The notes below the pieces were generated by a model. It had not been told where the DNA came from. It saw nothing but the letters and a program-made list of their open reading frames with translations, and made no database searches. Below, one piece after another: positions 1 through 5,568 of a stretch of 6,766 bases of DNA (its first letter is position 1; each line of letters opens with the position of its first letter). Origin of the DNA: Tepidimonas sp. UBA997 (lineage in GTDB: Bacteria > Pseudomonadota > Gammaproteobacteria > Burkholderiales > Burkholderiaceae_C); NCBI GenBank assembly GCA_002291945.1, contig DBAZ01000052.1, forward strand, positions 1 through 6,766, given 5' to 3'. Both the position numbers and the translations under genes were made by a program.

Positions 1-603
1 TGCGGCTACCCGGATTGCCGCAGCTATGCCGCCGCCATCGCGACCCAAGCGGCAGCCATCAACCAGTGCCCGCCCGGCGGCCAAGAAGGGGTGCGGCGGC
101 TTGCGGCCCTGACCGGCCAGCCCGAACAAGCACTCGACCCCGCCTTTGGCCACGAAGGCCCGATGACCGTGGCCGTGATCGACGAAAACTGGTGCATCGG
201 TTGCACGCTGTGCATCAAGGCCTGCCCGACCGATGCGATCGTGGGCACCCACAAACGCATGCACACCGTGCTGGGTGCTTACTGCACCGGTTGTGACTTG
301 TGCCTGCCGGTATGCCCGGTGGACTGCATCCGCATGGAAACGGTGAGTGGTGATGCAACGGGCTGGGCGGCTTGGAGCCAAGCGCAGGCCGAGCAGGCCC
401 GCGACCGCTACGCCTTACGCCGCGCCCGCCTGACCCGCGAGGAGCAGGAACGCCTAGAACGCAACGAAGCCAAAGCCGCCGCCAAACTGGCCGACCTGCC
501 CGCCCACTCCAAGCACACCGACCCGGCCACGCTGGATCGGAAAAAAGCGCTGATCGAAGCCGCGCTGGCCCAAGCACGGGCAGCGCGTAGCAAACCGACT
601 TAG
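1..603 (+). CDS. rnfB: RnfB/RsxB-like electron transport ferredoxin subunit, 5' truncated by window edge
   Basis: The frame is open at base 1 and ends in TAG at 601-603, giving 200 visible codons; the N-terminus lies outside the window. Visible residues 1-30 (CGYPDC, then YAAAIA and INQCPPGG) match the end of the RnfB-type 4Fe-4S domain. Two CxxCxxCxxxCP clusters follow: Cys codons at 193, 202, 211 and 223, and at 283, 292, 301 and 313. These form a bacterial ferredoxin-like pair of 4Fe-4S centres. The last ~85 residues are a highly charged Ala/Arg/Glu/Lys-rich tail, probably helical, absent from E. coli RsxB. In the family, RnfB transfers electrons at the cytoplasmic face of the Rnf/Rsx membrane complex, which in E. 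coli keeps SoxR reduced. Betaproteobacteria often carry this protein without other rnf genes, so its partner here is unknown. It converges on bioB. The family call is firm; the physiological role is inferred. Confidence 0.9.
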   Translation, partial: CGYPDCRSYAAAIATQAAAINQCPPGGQEGVRRLAALTGQPEQALDPAFGHEGPMTVAVIDENWCIGCTLCIKACPTDAIVGTHKRMHTVLGAYCTGCDLCLPVCPVDCIRMETVSGDATGWAAWSQAQAEQARDRYALRRARLTREEQERLERNEAKAAAKLADLPAHSKHTDPATLDRKKALIEAALAQARAARSKPT

Positions 604-644
604 AACTTGTTATCGGGCCGGAGCAATATTTACGGATAAGTTCT
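602..644. terminator. Imperfect inverted repeat between convergent rnfB and bioB; possible bidirectional terminator
   Basis: AGAACTT at 602-608 is an exact reverse complement of AAGTTCT at 638-644. G-U/A-U pairing extends the stem to 602-611/635-644 around a loop of about 23 nt. It begins on the last two bases of the rnfB stop codon and lies 12 bp beyond the bioB stop, in a gap clearly AT-richer than its surroundings. The position suits a shared terminator. However, the stem is AT-rich, the loop is long and there is no clean T-run, so an intrinsic terminator is not convincing. A remnant of a repeat element is an alternative. Confidence 0.3.
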
Positions 645-655
645 TAGAAGCCGAC

Positions 656-1699
656 TCATGCCGCTGAGGCCGCCGAGGCCGCTGAGCTGCTGGCTTGGGA
701 GCGCTCGCCCTGCGGTTTCAGGCCCAGGCGTTGGAACAGACGCTGGTCGCGTTGCACCTGTGGGTTGGTGGTGGTGAGCAAGCGGTCGCCGTAGAAAATC
801 GAATTCGCTCCAGCGGCAAAACACAGGGCTTGGAGGGTGTCGTCCATTTGCTCGCGGCCCGCCGACAGGCGCACCACGGTGGTCGGCATGGTGATGCGGG
901 CCACCGCAATCGTGCGCACAAATTCGAACGGATCGACCGGCTCGGCGTCGGCCAGCGGGGTACCCGGCACCGGCACGAGGTTGTTGATCGGCACCGACTC
1001 GGGATAGGGTTCGAGGTTGGCCAATTGGGCCATCAGGCTGGCACGCTGGGTGCGGGTTTCACCCATGCCGACGATGCCGCCGCAGCAGACGTTGATGCCC
1101 GCCTCACGCACGTGCTCCAGCGTGTCGAGTCGGTCTTGGTAGGTGCGCGTGCTGATGACGGCACCGTAGTGGTCGGGCGAGGTGTCGAGGTTGTGGTTGT
1201 AGTAATCCAAGCCCGCGTCCTTCAACTGCCGGGCCTGCTGGTCGTCGAGCATGCCCAGCGTCATGCAGGTTTGCAGACCCATGCGGCGCACACCGTCGAT
1301 CATGGCCGTGATGTGTGGCATGTCGCGTGGTTTCGGGCTGCGCCAAGCCGCCCCCATGCAAAAACGGGTGGCCCCCTGCGCCTTGGCCGCGCTCGCCGCT
1401 TGCAGCACCTCGTCGAGCGGCAGCAGTTTGCTGGCCTCTAGGCCGGTGTCGAACTGGCTAGACTGGGGGCAATAGCCGCAATCCTCGGCGCAGCCGCCGG
1501 TCTTGATGGAGAGCAAGGTCGAGAGCTGGACTTCGTTGGGGTTGAAATGCTGGCGGTGCACCTGCTGGGCACGAAACAGCAGATCCATGAAAGGCAGGTC
1601 GTAGAGCGCCTCGATGGCGGCCACCGTCCAGCGGGACTCAGGGACTCCTTGTGCGGGACGCAGCGAAGACAGGGAAATCGGGGCGGCAACAGTGGTCAT
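656..1699 (-). CDS. bioB: Biotin synthase BioB (radical SAM)
   Basis: A 347-residue protein that inserts sulfur into dethiobiotin to give biotin, using S-adenosylmethionine and 4Fe-4S and 2Fe-2S clusters in the cytosol. The radical-SAM triad CxxxCxxC is Cys70, Cys74 and Cys77, followed by the conserved YCPQSS. The 2Fe-2S ligands of E. coli BioB (Cys97, Cys128, Cys188, Arg260) correspond to Cys114, Cys145, Cys205 and Arg277, all shifted by 17 residues. Signature stretches YYNHNLDTSP, GGIVGMGET and VRLSAGREQM are intact. The N-terminus carries about 17 extra residues relative to E. coli, and the C-terminus is a shorter Ser/Ala tail (SAASAASAA). The ATG at 1697-1699 is 2 bp after the bioD stop. 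No good Shine-Dalgarno sequence precedes it, so coupling to bioD translation is likely. It is the last gene of the minus-strand block. Confidence 0.98.
   Translation of the reverse strand: MTTVAAPISLSSLRPAQGVPESRWTVAAIEALYDLPFMDLLFRAQQVHRQHFNPNEVQLSTLLSIKTGGCAEDCGYCPQSSQFDTGLEASKLLPLDEVLQAASAAKAQGATRFCMGAAWRSPKPRDMPHITAMIDGVRRMGLQTCMTLGMLDDQQARQLKDAGLDYYNHNLDTSPDHYGAVISTRTYQDRLDTLEHVREAGINVCCGGIVGMGETRTQRASLMAQLANLEPYPESVPINNLVPVPGTPLADAEPVDPFEFVRTIAVARITMPTTVVRLSAGREQMDDTLQALCFAAGANSIFYGDRLLTTTNPQVQRDQRLFQRLGLKPQGERSQASSSAASAASAA
660..686 (-). repeat. 9-bp x3 tandem repeat at the bioB 3' end
   Basis: On the + strand the units are gccgctgag, gccgccgag and gccgctgag; the outer two are identical and the middle differs at one base. 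In the bioB frame they encode Ser-Ala-Ala three times, the last nine residues of the protein. The repeat adds codons without disturbing the frame and ends right before the TGA stop. Confidence 0.85.
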
Positions 1700-1718
1700 G
1701 GTCAGGAAGCAGTGGTCA
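1690..1718 (-). repeat. Near-tandem 9-bp direct repeat spanning the bioD stop and bioB start
   Basis: cagtggtca occurs at 1690-1698 and 1710-1718, offset by 20 bp. On the minus strand, the last 20 bases up to the bioB start and the first 20 bases of bioB match imperfectly (about 14 of 20 by eye). The copies encode the end of BioD (LTTAS) and the start of BioB (MTTV). Confidence 0.5.
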
Positions 1719-2424
1719 AGGCGGGTGCGGTGAAAAGCGATTGCAGTGCCGAAGCGTCCAGAAACGGGGCCACGGCTTCACCCGTCGGACTCGCCAGCCG
1801 AGGGACGATGCCCAAGCAAGGGGCCTCAAAACGCTCTTTGAATTCATGGCGCAGCGTCGCAATGTTGCCGTCTGGGTGCAACATGTCAGGATCCACCGTA
1901 TTGCCCACCCAACCCACGAGGCGAAGCCGCCGCTTGTGCAAGGCTTCTGCCGTGAGCAAGGCGTGGTTGATGCAACCCAGACGCAAGCCCACCACCAGAA
2001 CGACAGGCAACCCCAGCGCCATCATGAGATGGGAGCTGTCCCAGTCGGGCCCCAGGGGAACGCAAAGCCCCCCTGCCCCTTCGGCGACGATGAAATCGGC
2101 ACGCTCAGAGAGTTGTTGAGCCCCCAGCAGCAAAGTGGTCCGGTCGATCGACACCCCGGCCGACCGCGCAGCCAGATGCGGTGCACACGGCTCTTGCAAC
2201 TGGCAGGGCCCGACTTCATGGGGCTGCAGGGGAATGTTGCTCGCCCCCAGGAGGGTCTGGACATCGTCATTCACCCACTGCCCATCCACCCAGTCCATGC
2301 CGGCCGACACCGGCTTGTAGCCAGCCACCCGCAAACCGGCCTGAGCGGCGCGGTGTAGCAGTCCGGCACTGACGCGGGTTTTACCGACCTCGGTGTCGGT
2401 GCCCGTGACAAAACAACCTCTCAT
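1702..2424 (-). CDS. bioD: ATP-dependent dethiobiotin synthetase BioD
   Basis: A 240-residue P-loop enzyme that carboxylates 7,8-diaminononanoate and closes the ureido ring to dethiobiotin, using ATP, CO2 and Mg. The N-terminus MRGCFVTGTDTEVGKT is the classic BioD Walker A loop (Gly8 to Thr16). Lys37 lies in KPVSAG and Asp54 in NDD. Glu115 starts EGAGGLCVPL. All three match E. coli residues of known catalytic or metal-binding role. GNTVDPD near residue 180 fits the nucleotide base-binding segment. The frame stays open upstream to 2592, but the family start is the ATG at 2422-2424. It overlaps the bioF stop as ATGA and has a strong Shine-Dalgarno just upstream. Length is typical. bioB follows 2 bp after the stop. 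Confidence 0.97.
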   Translation of the reverse strand: MRGCFVTGTDTEVGKTRVSAGLLHRAAQAGLRVAGYKPVSAGMDWVDGQWVNDDVQTLLGASNIPLQPHEVGPCQLQEPCAPHLAARSAGVSIDRTTLLLGAQQLSERADFIVAEGAGGLCVPLGPDWDSSHLMMALGLPVVLVVGLRLGCINHALLTAEALHKRRLRLVGWVGNTVDPDMLHPDGNIATLRHEFKERFEAPCLGIVPRLASPTGEAVAPFLDASALQSLFTAPALTTAS

Positions 2425-3623
2425 GCGGCTTCCTTCATCAAAATGGCTTGCAGAGCATTCAGCAAATGGTCCACATCTGCCCGGCTGTGGCTGGCCGACA
2501 AGGTCAGGCGCAGCCGGGCCGTGCCTTGCGGCACGGTGGGGGGGCGGATGGCGGGCACTCGAATTCCACCCGCCTCCAGCGCCGCCTGCCAAGCCAGCGC
2601 CCGGCTATTTTCGCCCAAAATCAAAGGCTGGATCGGTGTGCAGGACGGCAGCAGCGTGAGTCCGGCATGGCGTTCGACCAAACCCGCCAGCCCGCTGCGC
2701 AACTGACCGATCAAGCCATGCAGGTGCTGCCGACGCGCCGCCCCTGCTTCGCTCTCGATCAGGGCTAGGGCGTGACTGAGCGCGTGGGCCAGCGCCGGTG
2801 GCATGGCAGTGGTGTAGATGTAGGTGCGTGCGCGCTGCACCAGCCATTGAATGATCGCGGGATGCGCGGCCACGAAGGCCCCCGAGACGCCAGCTGCCTT
2901 GCCCAGCGTGCCCATGTAGATCAGGCGTTCGCTGGACAAGCCGAAATGCTCCAGCGTGCCGCGCCCATGCGAGCCCAGCACACCGAAGCCGTGCGCGTCG
3001 TCGAGCACCAGCCAGGCATCGTGTCGCTCGGCCACATCCAGCAAACCGGGCACATCGGCCACGTCGCCGTCCATGCTGAACACGGCATCGGTGACGATCA
3101 GCTTGACCGGTGACGCGCAAGCCGCGAGCTGGCTGTTGAGCTCGTCGAGTTGGCCGTGCGCGTAGCGCTGCACCTGCGCACGCGCCAGACGGGTGCCATC
3201 GATCAGCGAGGCGTGATTGAGTTGATCAGAAAACAGCGTGGCCTGCGCATCGCCCAAGGTGGTCATCAGGGCAATGTTGGCCATGTAGCCGCTGCAAAAC
3301 AGCAAGGCCTGAGCCCCCGGGATGTGTGGCGCCAGCCAGTGCCCCAGCCGCGCCTCTAGGTCGGCATGGGCCTGAGTATGCCCGCTGACCAAATGCGAGG
3401 CACCGCTGCCTGCGCCCCACCGGTGAGCGCCTTGCGCCAGCGCCTGCACCAGTTGGGGATGGTTGGCAAGCCCGAGGTAGTCGTTGCTGCAAAAAGTGAG
3501 CATGGGGCCGTGGCCCGCCCATTGCTGATGCGGCTCACAGGGGGTTAGCCCCACCCGACGCTTGCGGCGCAGGTCGGCTGCGTCGATGTCACGCAGTTGG
3601 CGGTTGATGTGTTCGATCAGCAT
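2421..3623 (-). CDS. bioF: 8-amino-7-oxononanoate synthase BioF
   Basis: A 400-residue PLP enzyme of the alpha-oxoamine synthase family that condenses a pimeloyl thioester with L-alanine to give KAPA, CO2 and free carrier. Conserved blocks include SNDYLGL (46-52), GSGASHLVSGH, NHASL (His137), FSMDGD (Ser183), DDAHGFGVLG (Asp208, His211), and GTLGKAAGVSGAF with the Schiff-base Lys242. IQPLILGENSRAL and IRPPTVPQGTARLRLTL follow. These align with E. coli BioF at an offset of four to six residues. The chosen ATG (3621-3623) gives MLIEHINRQL, matching the family N-terminus. It lies 35 bp inside the bioA 3' end with no clear Shine-Dalgarno (aaccgtgcaagcacacg precedes it), so coupling to bioA is likely. 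A longer start at 3701 would add 26 Cys/Pro/Lys-rich residues, which are only the bioA repeat read in another frame. The stop overlaps bioD by 4 bp. Confidence 0.96.
   Translation of the reverse strand: MLIEHINRQLRDIDAADLRRKRRVGLTPCEPHQQWAGHGPMLTFCSNDYLGLANHPQLVQALAQGAHRWGAGSGASHLVSGHTQAHADLEARLGHWLAPHIPGAQALLFCSGYMANIALMTTLGDAQATLFSDQLNHASLIDGTRLARAQVQRYAHGQLDELNSQLAACASPVKLIVTDAVFSMDGDVADVPGLLDVAERHDAWLVLDDAHGFGVLGSHGRGTLEHFGLSSERLIYMGTLGKAAGVSGAFVAAHPAIIQWLVQRARTYIYTTAMPPALAHALSHALALIESEAGAARRQHLHGLIGQLRSGLAGLVERHAGLTLLPSCTPIQPLILGENSRALAWQAALEAGGIRVPAIRPPTVPQGTARLRLTLSASHSRADVDHLLNALQAILMKEAA
2429..2436 (-). promoter_or_regulatory. Shine-Dalgarno sequence of bioD
   Basis: The minus strand reads gaaggaag-ccgc-ATG. 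A purine-rich AGGAAG core lies 4 nt before the bioD ATG, inside the last codons of bioF. It settles the bioD start at 2424 and indicates bioF-bioD coupling. It is one of the few convincing ribosome binding sites in the block. Confidence 0.7.
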
Positions 3624-4965
3624 CGTGTGCTTGCACGGTTTGGTGCAGGGTTTCGTGCAGGGTGGCTTGCAGGCGCTCGGCCAGCCAGCGCGACAGGTCA
3701 TCGTTCAAAACATAGGGGGGCATGAGGTAAACGGTACGCCCTATCGGACGCACCAGCAGTTCATGACGGCGACCCGCTAGGTGGAAGGCCTCGGCGAAGC
3801 GCCCTTGGGCATATTCGGCCTTCACGTCGAAGGCCCAGATCATGCCACGGCGGCGCGGGTGTTCGACGCTGGGGTGTGCCATCAGGGGCTGCAGGGCCTG
3901 ATCCAGCACAGCGGCTTCATGCGCGTTGCGGCCCAGCACGTCTTGCGAGTCGAAGCGGTCGAGCACGGCCAGCGCGGCCCGGCACGCCAGCGCATTGCCG
4001 GTGTAAGAATGGGAATGCAGAAAACCCCGGCTCACGTCGTCCGACAGAAAAGCGCGGTAGATGGTGTCGCGGCACAGCACCAGCGACAGCGGCAAAAAGC
4101 CGCCGGTGATGCCTTTGGACAGGCAGACCAGGTCTGGCCAGATGCCGGCTTGCTCGCAAGCAAAGAACGTTCCGGTGCGGCCACAGCCAACGGCGATTTC
4201 GTCGGCGATCAGGTGTACCCGGTAGCGGTCGCACAGGGCACGTACGCGCTGCAGATAAGACGCATGGTGCATGGCCATGCCGGTGGCGCATTGCACCAGC
4301 GGTTCAACGATCAGCGCGGCGATCTGGTCGTGGCGTTGAGCCAGCAGGTTTTCCAGCTCGTGCGCCGCCCGGTACGCCACGGCTTGCGCGTCTTCGCCGG
4401 GCCGGGCCTGGCGGTCGTCGGGCGAGGCGACCTGATGCGCCTGCAGCAGCAGGGGGTGGTAGGCGTCCCGGAACACCTGCACGTCGGTCACGGCCAAGGC
4501 ACCGAGTGTTTCGCCGTGATAGCTCTGGCGCACACAGACGAATTCGCGCTTGCCGGGCTGCCCCACGTTGCGCCAGTGGTGGAAACTCATTTTGAGCGCG
4601 ATTTCCACCGCAGACGAGCCGTCGCTGGCGTAAAAAGCGTGCCCGAGCACGCCTTGGGTGCGCGCCGACAACCGCTCGGCCAGTTCAATGGCCGGCGCGT
4701 GGGTGCAGCCCGCCAGCATCACATGCGGCAGCAGGTCGAGTTGCTGCTTGAGGGCGCTGACGATGCCGGGGTCGGCATGCCCAAACAGATTGACCCACCA
4801 ACTGCTGTTGGCGTCGAAATAGCGCTGGCCTTCGTGGTCGATCAACCACGGCCCTTGGGCGCGCGCGATGGGCAGCGGGGGCACCACGGTGGCACGCTGC
4901 ATCTGGGTGCAGGGGTGCCACACGCTGGCCAGACTGCGGGCCTGCCAATCGGGGTTGTTGCTCAT
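3589..4965 (-). CDS. bioA: Adenosylmethionine-8-amino-7-oxononanoate aminotransferase BioA
   Basis: A 458-residue class III PLP aminotransferase that moves an amino group from S-adenosylmethionine to KAPA, giving 7,8-diaminononanoate. Blocks in order: VWHPCTQM (15-22), SSWWVNLFGHA (Trp56, Trp57), HVMLAGCTHAPAIEL, the phosphate loop YASDGSSAVEIALKMS (112-127), SYHGETLGAL (Tyr149), LIADEIAVGCGRTG (Asp255), CLSKGITGG (Schiff-base Lys284), HSHSYTGN (317-324) and VRPIGRTVYLMPPYV (Arg406). These correspond to E. coli Tyr144, Asp245, Lys274 and Arg391. E. coli Tyr17 is Cys19 here, which I recall as usual for the HPCTQM subgroup in Pseudomonas and betaproteobacteria. The C-terminal tail (432-447) is a four-residue repeat, LQAT/LHET/LHQT/VQAH. 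The ATG at 4963-4965 lacks a Shine-Dalgarno and lies in a 17-bp duplication 18 bp after the VOC gene. The 3' end overlaps bioF by 35 bp. Confidence 0.97.
   Translation of the reverse strand: MSNNPDWQARSLASVWHPCTQMQRATVVPPLPIARAQGPWLIDHEGQRYFDANSSWWVNLFGHADPGIVSALKQQLDLLPHVMLAGCTHAPAIELAERLSARTQGVLGHAFYASDGSSAVEIALKMSFHHWRNVGQPGKREFVCVRQSYHGETLGALAVTDVQVFRDAYHPLLLQAHQVASPDDRQARPGEDAQAVAYRAAHELENLLAQRHDQIAALIVEPLVQCATGMAMHHASYLQRVRALCDRYRVHLIADEIAVGCGRTGTFFACEQAGIWPDLVCLSKGITGGFLPLSLVLCRDTIYRAFLSDDVSRGFLHSHSYTGNALACRAALAVLDRFDSQDVLGRNAHEAAVLDQALQPLMAHPSVEHPRRRGMIWAFDVKAEYAQGRFAEAFHLAGRRHELLVRPIGRTVYLMPPYVLNDDLSRWLAERLQATLHETLHQTVQAHDADRTHQPPTA
3625..3672 (-). repeat. 12-bp x4 imperfect tandem repeat at the bioA 3' end, just upstream of bioF
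   Basis: Reading the + strand, the units are gtgtgcttgcac (3625-3636), ggtttggtgcag (3637-3648), ggtttcgtgcag (3649-3660) and ggtggcttgcag (3661-3672). The middle two differ at one base; the outer two are more diverged. In bioA they encode LQAT, LHET, LHQT and VQAH. The array ends one base before the bioF ATG, so it also forms the bioF translation-initiation region. Confidence 0.75.
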
Positions 4966-4982
4966 TCGTGGATGTTGCTCAT
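4949..4982 (-). repeat. 17-bp tandem duplication at the bioA start codon
   Basis: On the minus strand ATGAGCAACATCCACGA (4982-4966) is followed directly by ATGAGCAACAACCCCGA (4965-4949). The two units match at 15 of 17 bases. Because 17 is not a multiple of three, the upstream ATG is out of frame with bioA. The two ATGs cannot both start the same protein. Confidence 0.85.
4962..4982 (-). other. Six-codon mini-ORF (MSNIHE) overlapping the bioA start
   Basis: The upstream unit of the 17-bp duplication reads ATG AGC AAC ATC CAC GAA TGA. Its stop overlaps the bioA start as ATGA, and its own ATG lies one base after the VOC-gene stop (TGAcATG). A weak AGG lies 5 nt before this ATG, while bioA itself has no visible Shine-Dalgarno. 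The arrangement would allow termination-reinitiation from the VOC gene through the mini-ORF into bioA. Translation is not shown; it may be a passive by-product of the duplication. Confidence 0.4.
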
Positions 4983-4983
4983 G

Positions 4984-5568
4984 TCAGCCTAGGGCTTGAA
5001 TCACGTCGGCGGGGGCTTGCACCAGCTCGATGAGCACGCCCTCCCCGGCGATCGGGAACTCGGCATTCGACTTGGGGTGCAGAAAGGTGATGTCGTAACC
5101 CGCCGCGCCCTTGCGGATGCCACCGGGCGCGAAACGCACGCCGTGGGCGGTCAGCCACTCGACCGCCTTGGGCAAGTCGTCGATCCACAGGCCGACGTGG
5201 TTGAGCGGCGTGGTGTGTACGGCGGGCTTTTTTTCGGGGTCGAGCGGCTGCATCAAGTCCACCTCCACCCGGTGGGGGCCGTGCCCGATGGCGCAGATGT
5301 CCTCGTCCACGTTCTCGCGTTCGCTCTGGAAGGTGCCCGTCACCTGCAAGCCCAGCATGTCCACCCACAGCGTTTGCAGGCGGGCCTTGTCCGGCCCCCC
5401 GATGGCGATTTGTTGGATGCCCAGCACCCTGAAGGGGCGTGGCGTGCCGCGACGATCCGGCACCGGGCCGCCCCAAGCCGGATCAGCCCCCGGACCCGGC
5501 GAGGACCGGGGCCCTTCCCCGTCCTGGGGCAGCGACCCGCGCAGCGGTGGAGCGTGGGGGCCGCTCAC
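4984..5568 (-). CDS. VOC-superfamily protein, probable methylmalonyl-CoA epimerase; N-terminal start uncertain
   Basis: A vicinal-oxygen-chelate fold protein with two modules. In the 194-aa reading the first begins at VLGIQQIAIGG (about 48-58) and the second at PLNHVGLWIDDL (121-132). Candidate metal-site positions are Gln53 (where many family members have His), Glu102 or Asp104 (VEVDLM), His124 and Glu181 (VLIELVQAP). Database entries of this type are often labelled lactoylglutathione lyase. The neighbouring acyl-CoA carboxylase alpha gene favours methylmalonyl-CoA epimerase; this is inference from context. GTG at 5566-5568 overlaps the carboxylase stop as GTGA and has GGAG 8 nt upstream. 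It gives 194 aa with a Pro/Gly/Arg-rich extension of about 45 residues outside the fold. GTG at 5461-5463 gives 159 aa, nearer the family length as I recall it, but has a poorer ribosome site. bioA begins 18 bp after the stop. Confidence 0.85.
   Translation of the reverse strand: MSGPHAPPLRGSLPQDGEGPRSSPGPGADPAWGGPVPDRRGTPRPFRVLGIQQIAIGGPDKARLQTLWVDMLGLQVTGTFQSERENVDEDICAIGHGPHRVEVDLMQPLDPEKKPAVHTTPLNHVGLWIDDLPKAVEWLTAHGVRFAPGGIRKGAAGYDITFLHPKSNAEFPIAGEGVLIELVQAPADVIQALG
5488..5511. repeat. GC-rich hairpin within the VOC N-terminal extension
   Basis: CCCCGGACC (5488-5496) and GGACCGGGG (5503-5511) pair over 9 bp with a single mismatch, around the 6-nt loop CGGCGA. It lies in the roughly 100 bp between the two candidate GTG starts of the VOC gene. 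This stretch is rich in GGG and CCG codons and encodes low-complexity sequence. That is more like an intergenic or dispersed repeat than protein-coding DNA. Confidence 0.55.

Noticed and set aside
695..1441. 248-codon plus-strand open frame opposite bioB
   Set aside because: Low-complexity Ala/Val/His-rich translation lying wholly within bioB; a shadow of the real gene.
1651..2358. 235-codon plus-strand open frame opposite bioD
   Set aside because: Antisense to bioD, which has all its catalytic motifs; no domain seen in the antisense product.
2425..2592. Upstream extension of bioD to 2592
   Set aside because: The family start MRGCFVTGTDTEVGKT has a good Shine-Dalgarno and an ATGA overlap with bioF; the extra residues are bioF DNA out of frame.
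3624..3701. Upstream ATG at 3701 as the bioF start
   Set aside because: It would add 26 residues (CKPPCTKPCTKPCKHT-like) that are only the bioA 12-bp repeat in another frame. The E. coli-like N-terminus starts at MLIEHINRQL.
4966..4983. Promoter or biotin-repressor operator before bioA
   Set aside because: Only 18 bp separate the genes and they are filled by the 17-bp duplication. No BirA- or BioR-like palindrome or -35/-10 pair is visible.
3781..4992. Long 403-codon plus-strand open frame opposite bioA
   Set aside because: It is antisense to a fully conserved bioA. Its His/Gly/Gln-rich product has no recognisable domain, as expected of a shadow frame in GC-rich DNA.
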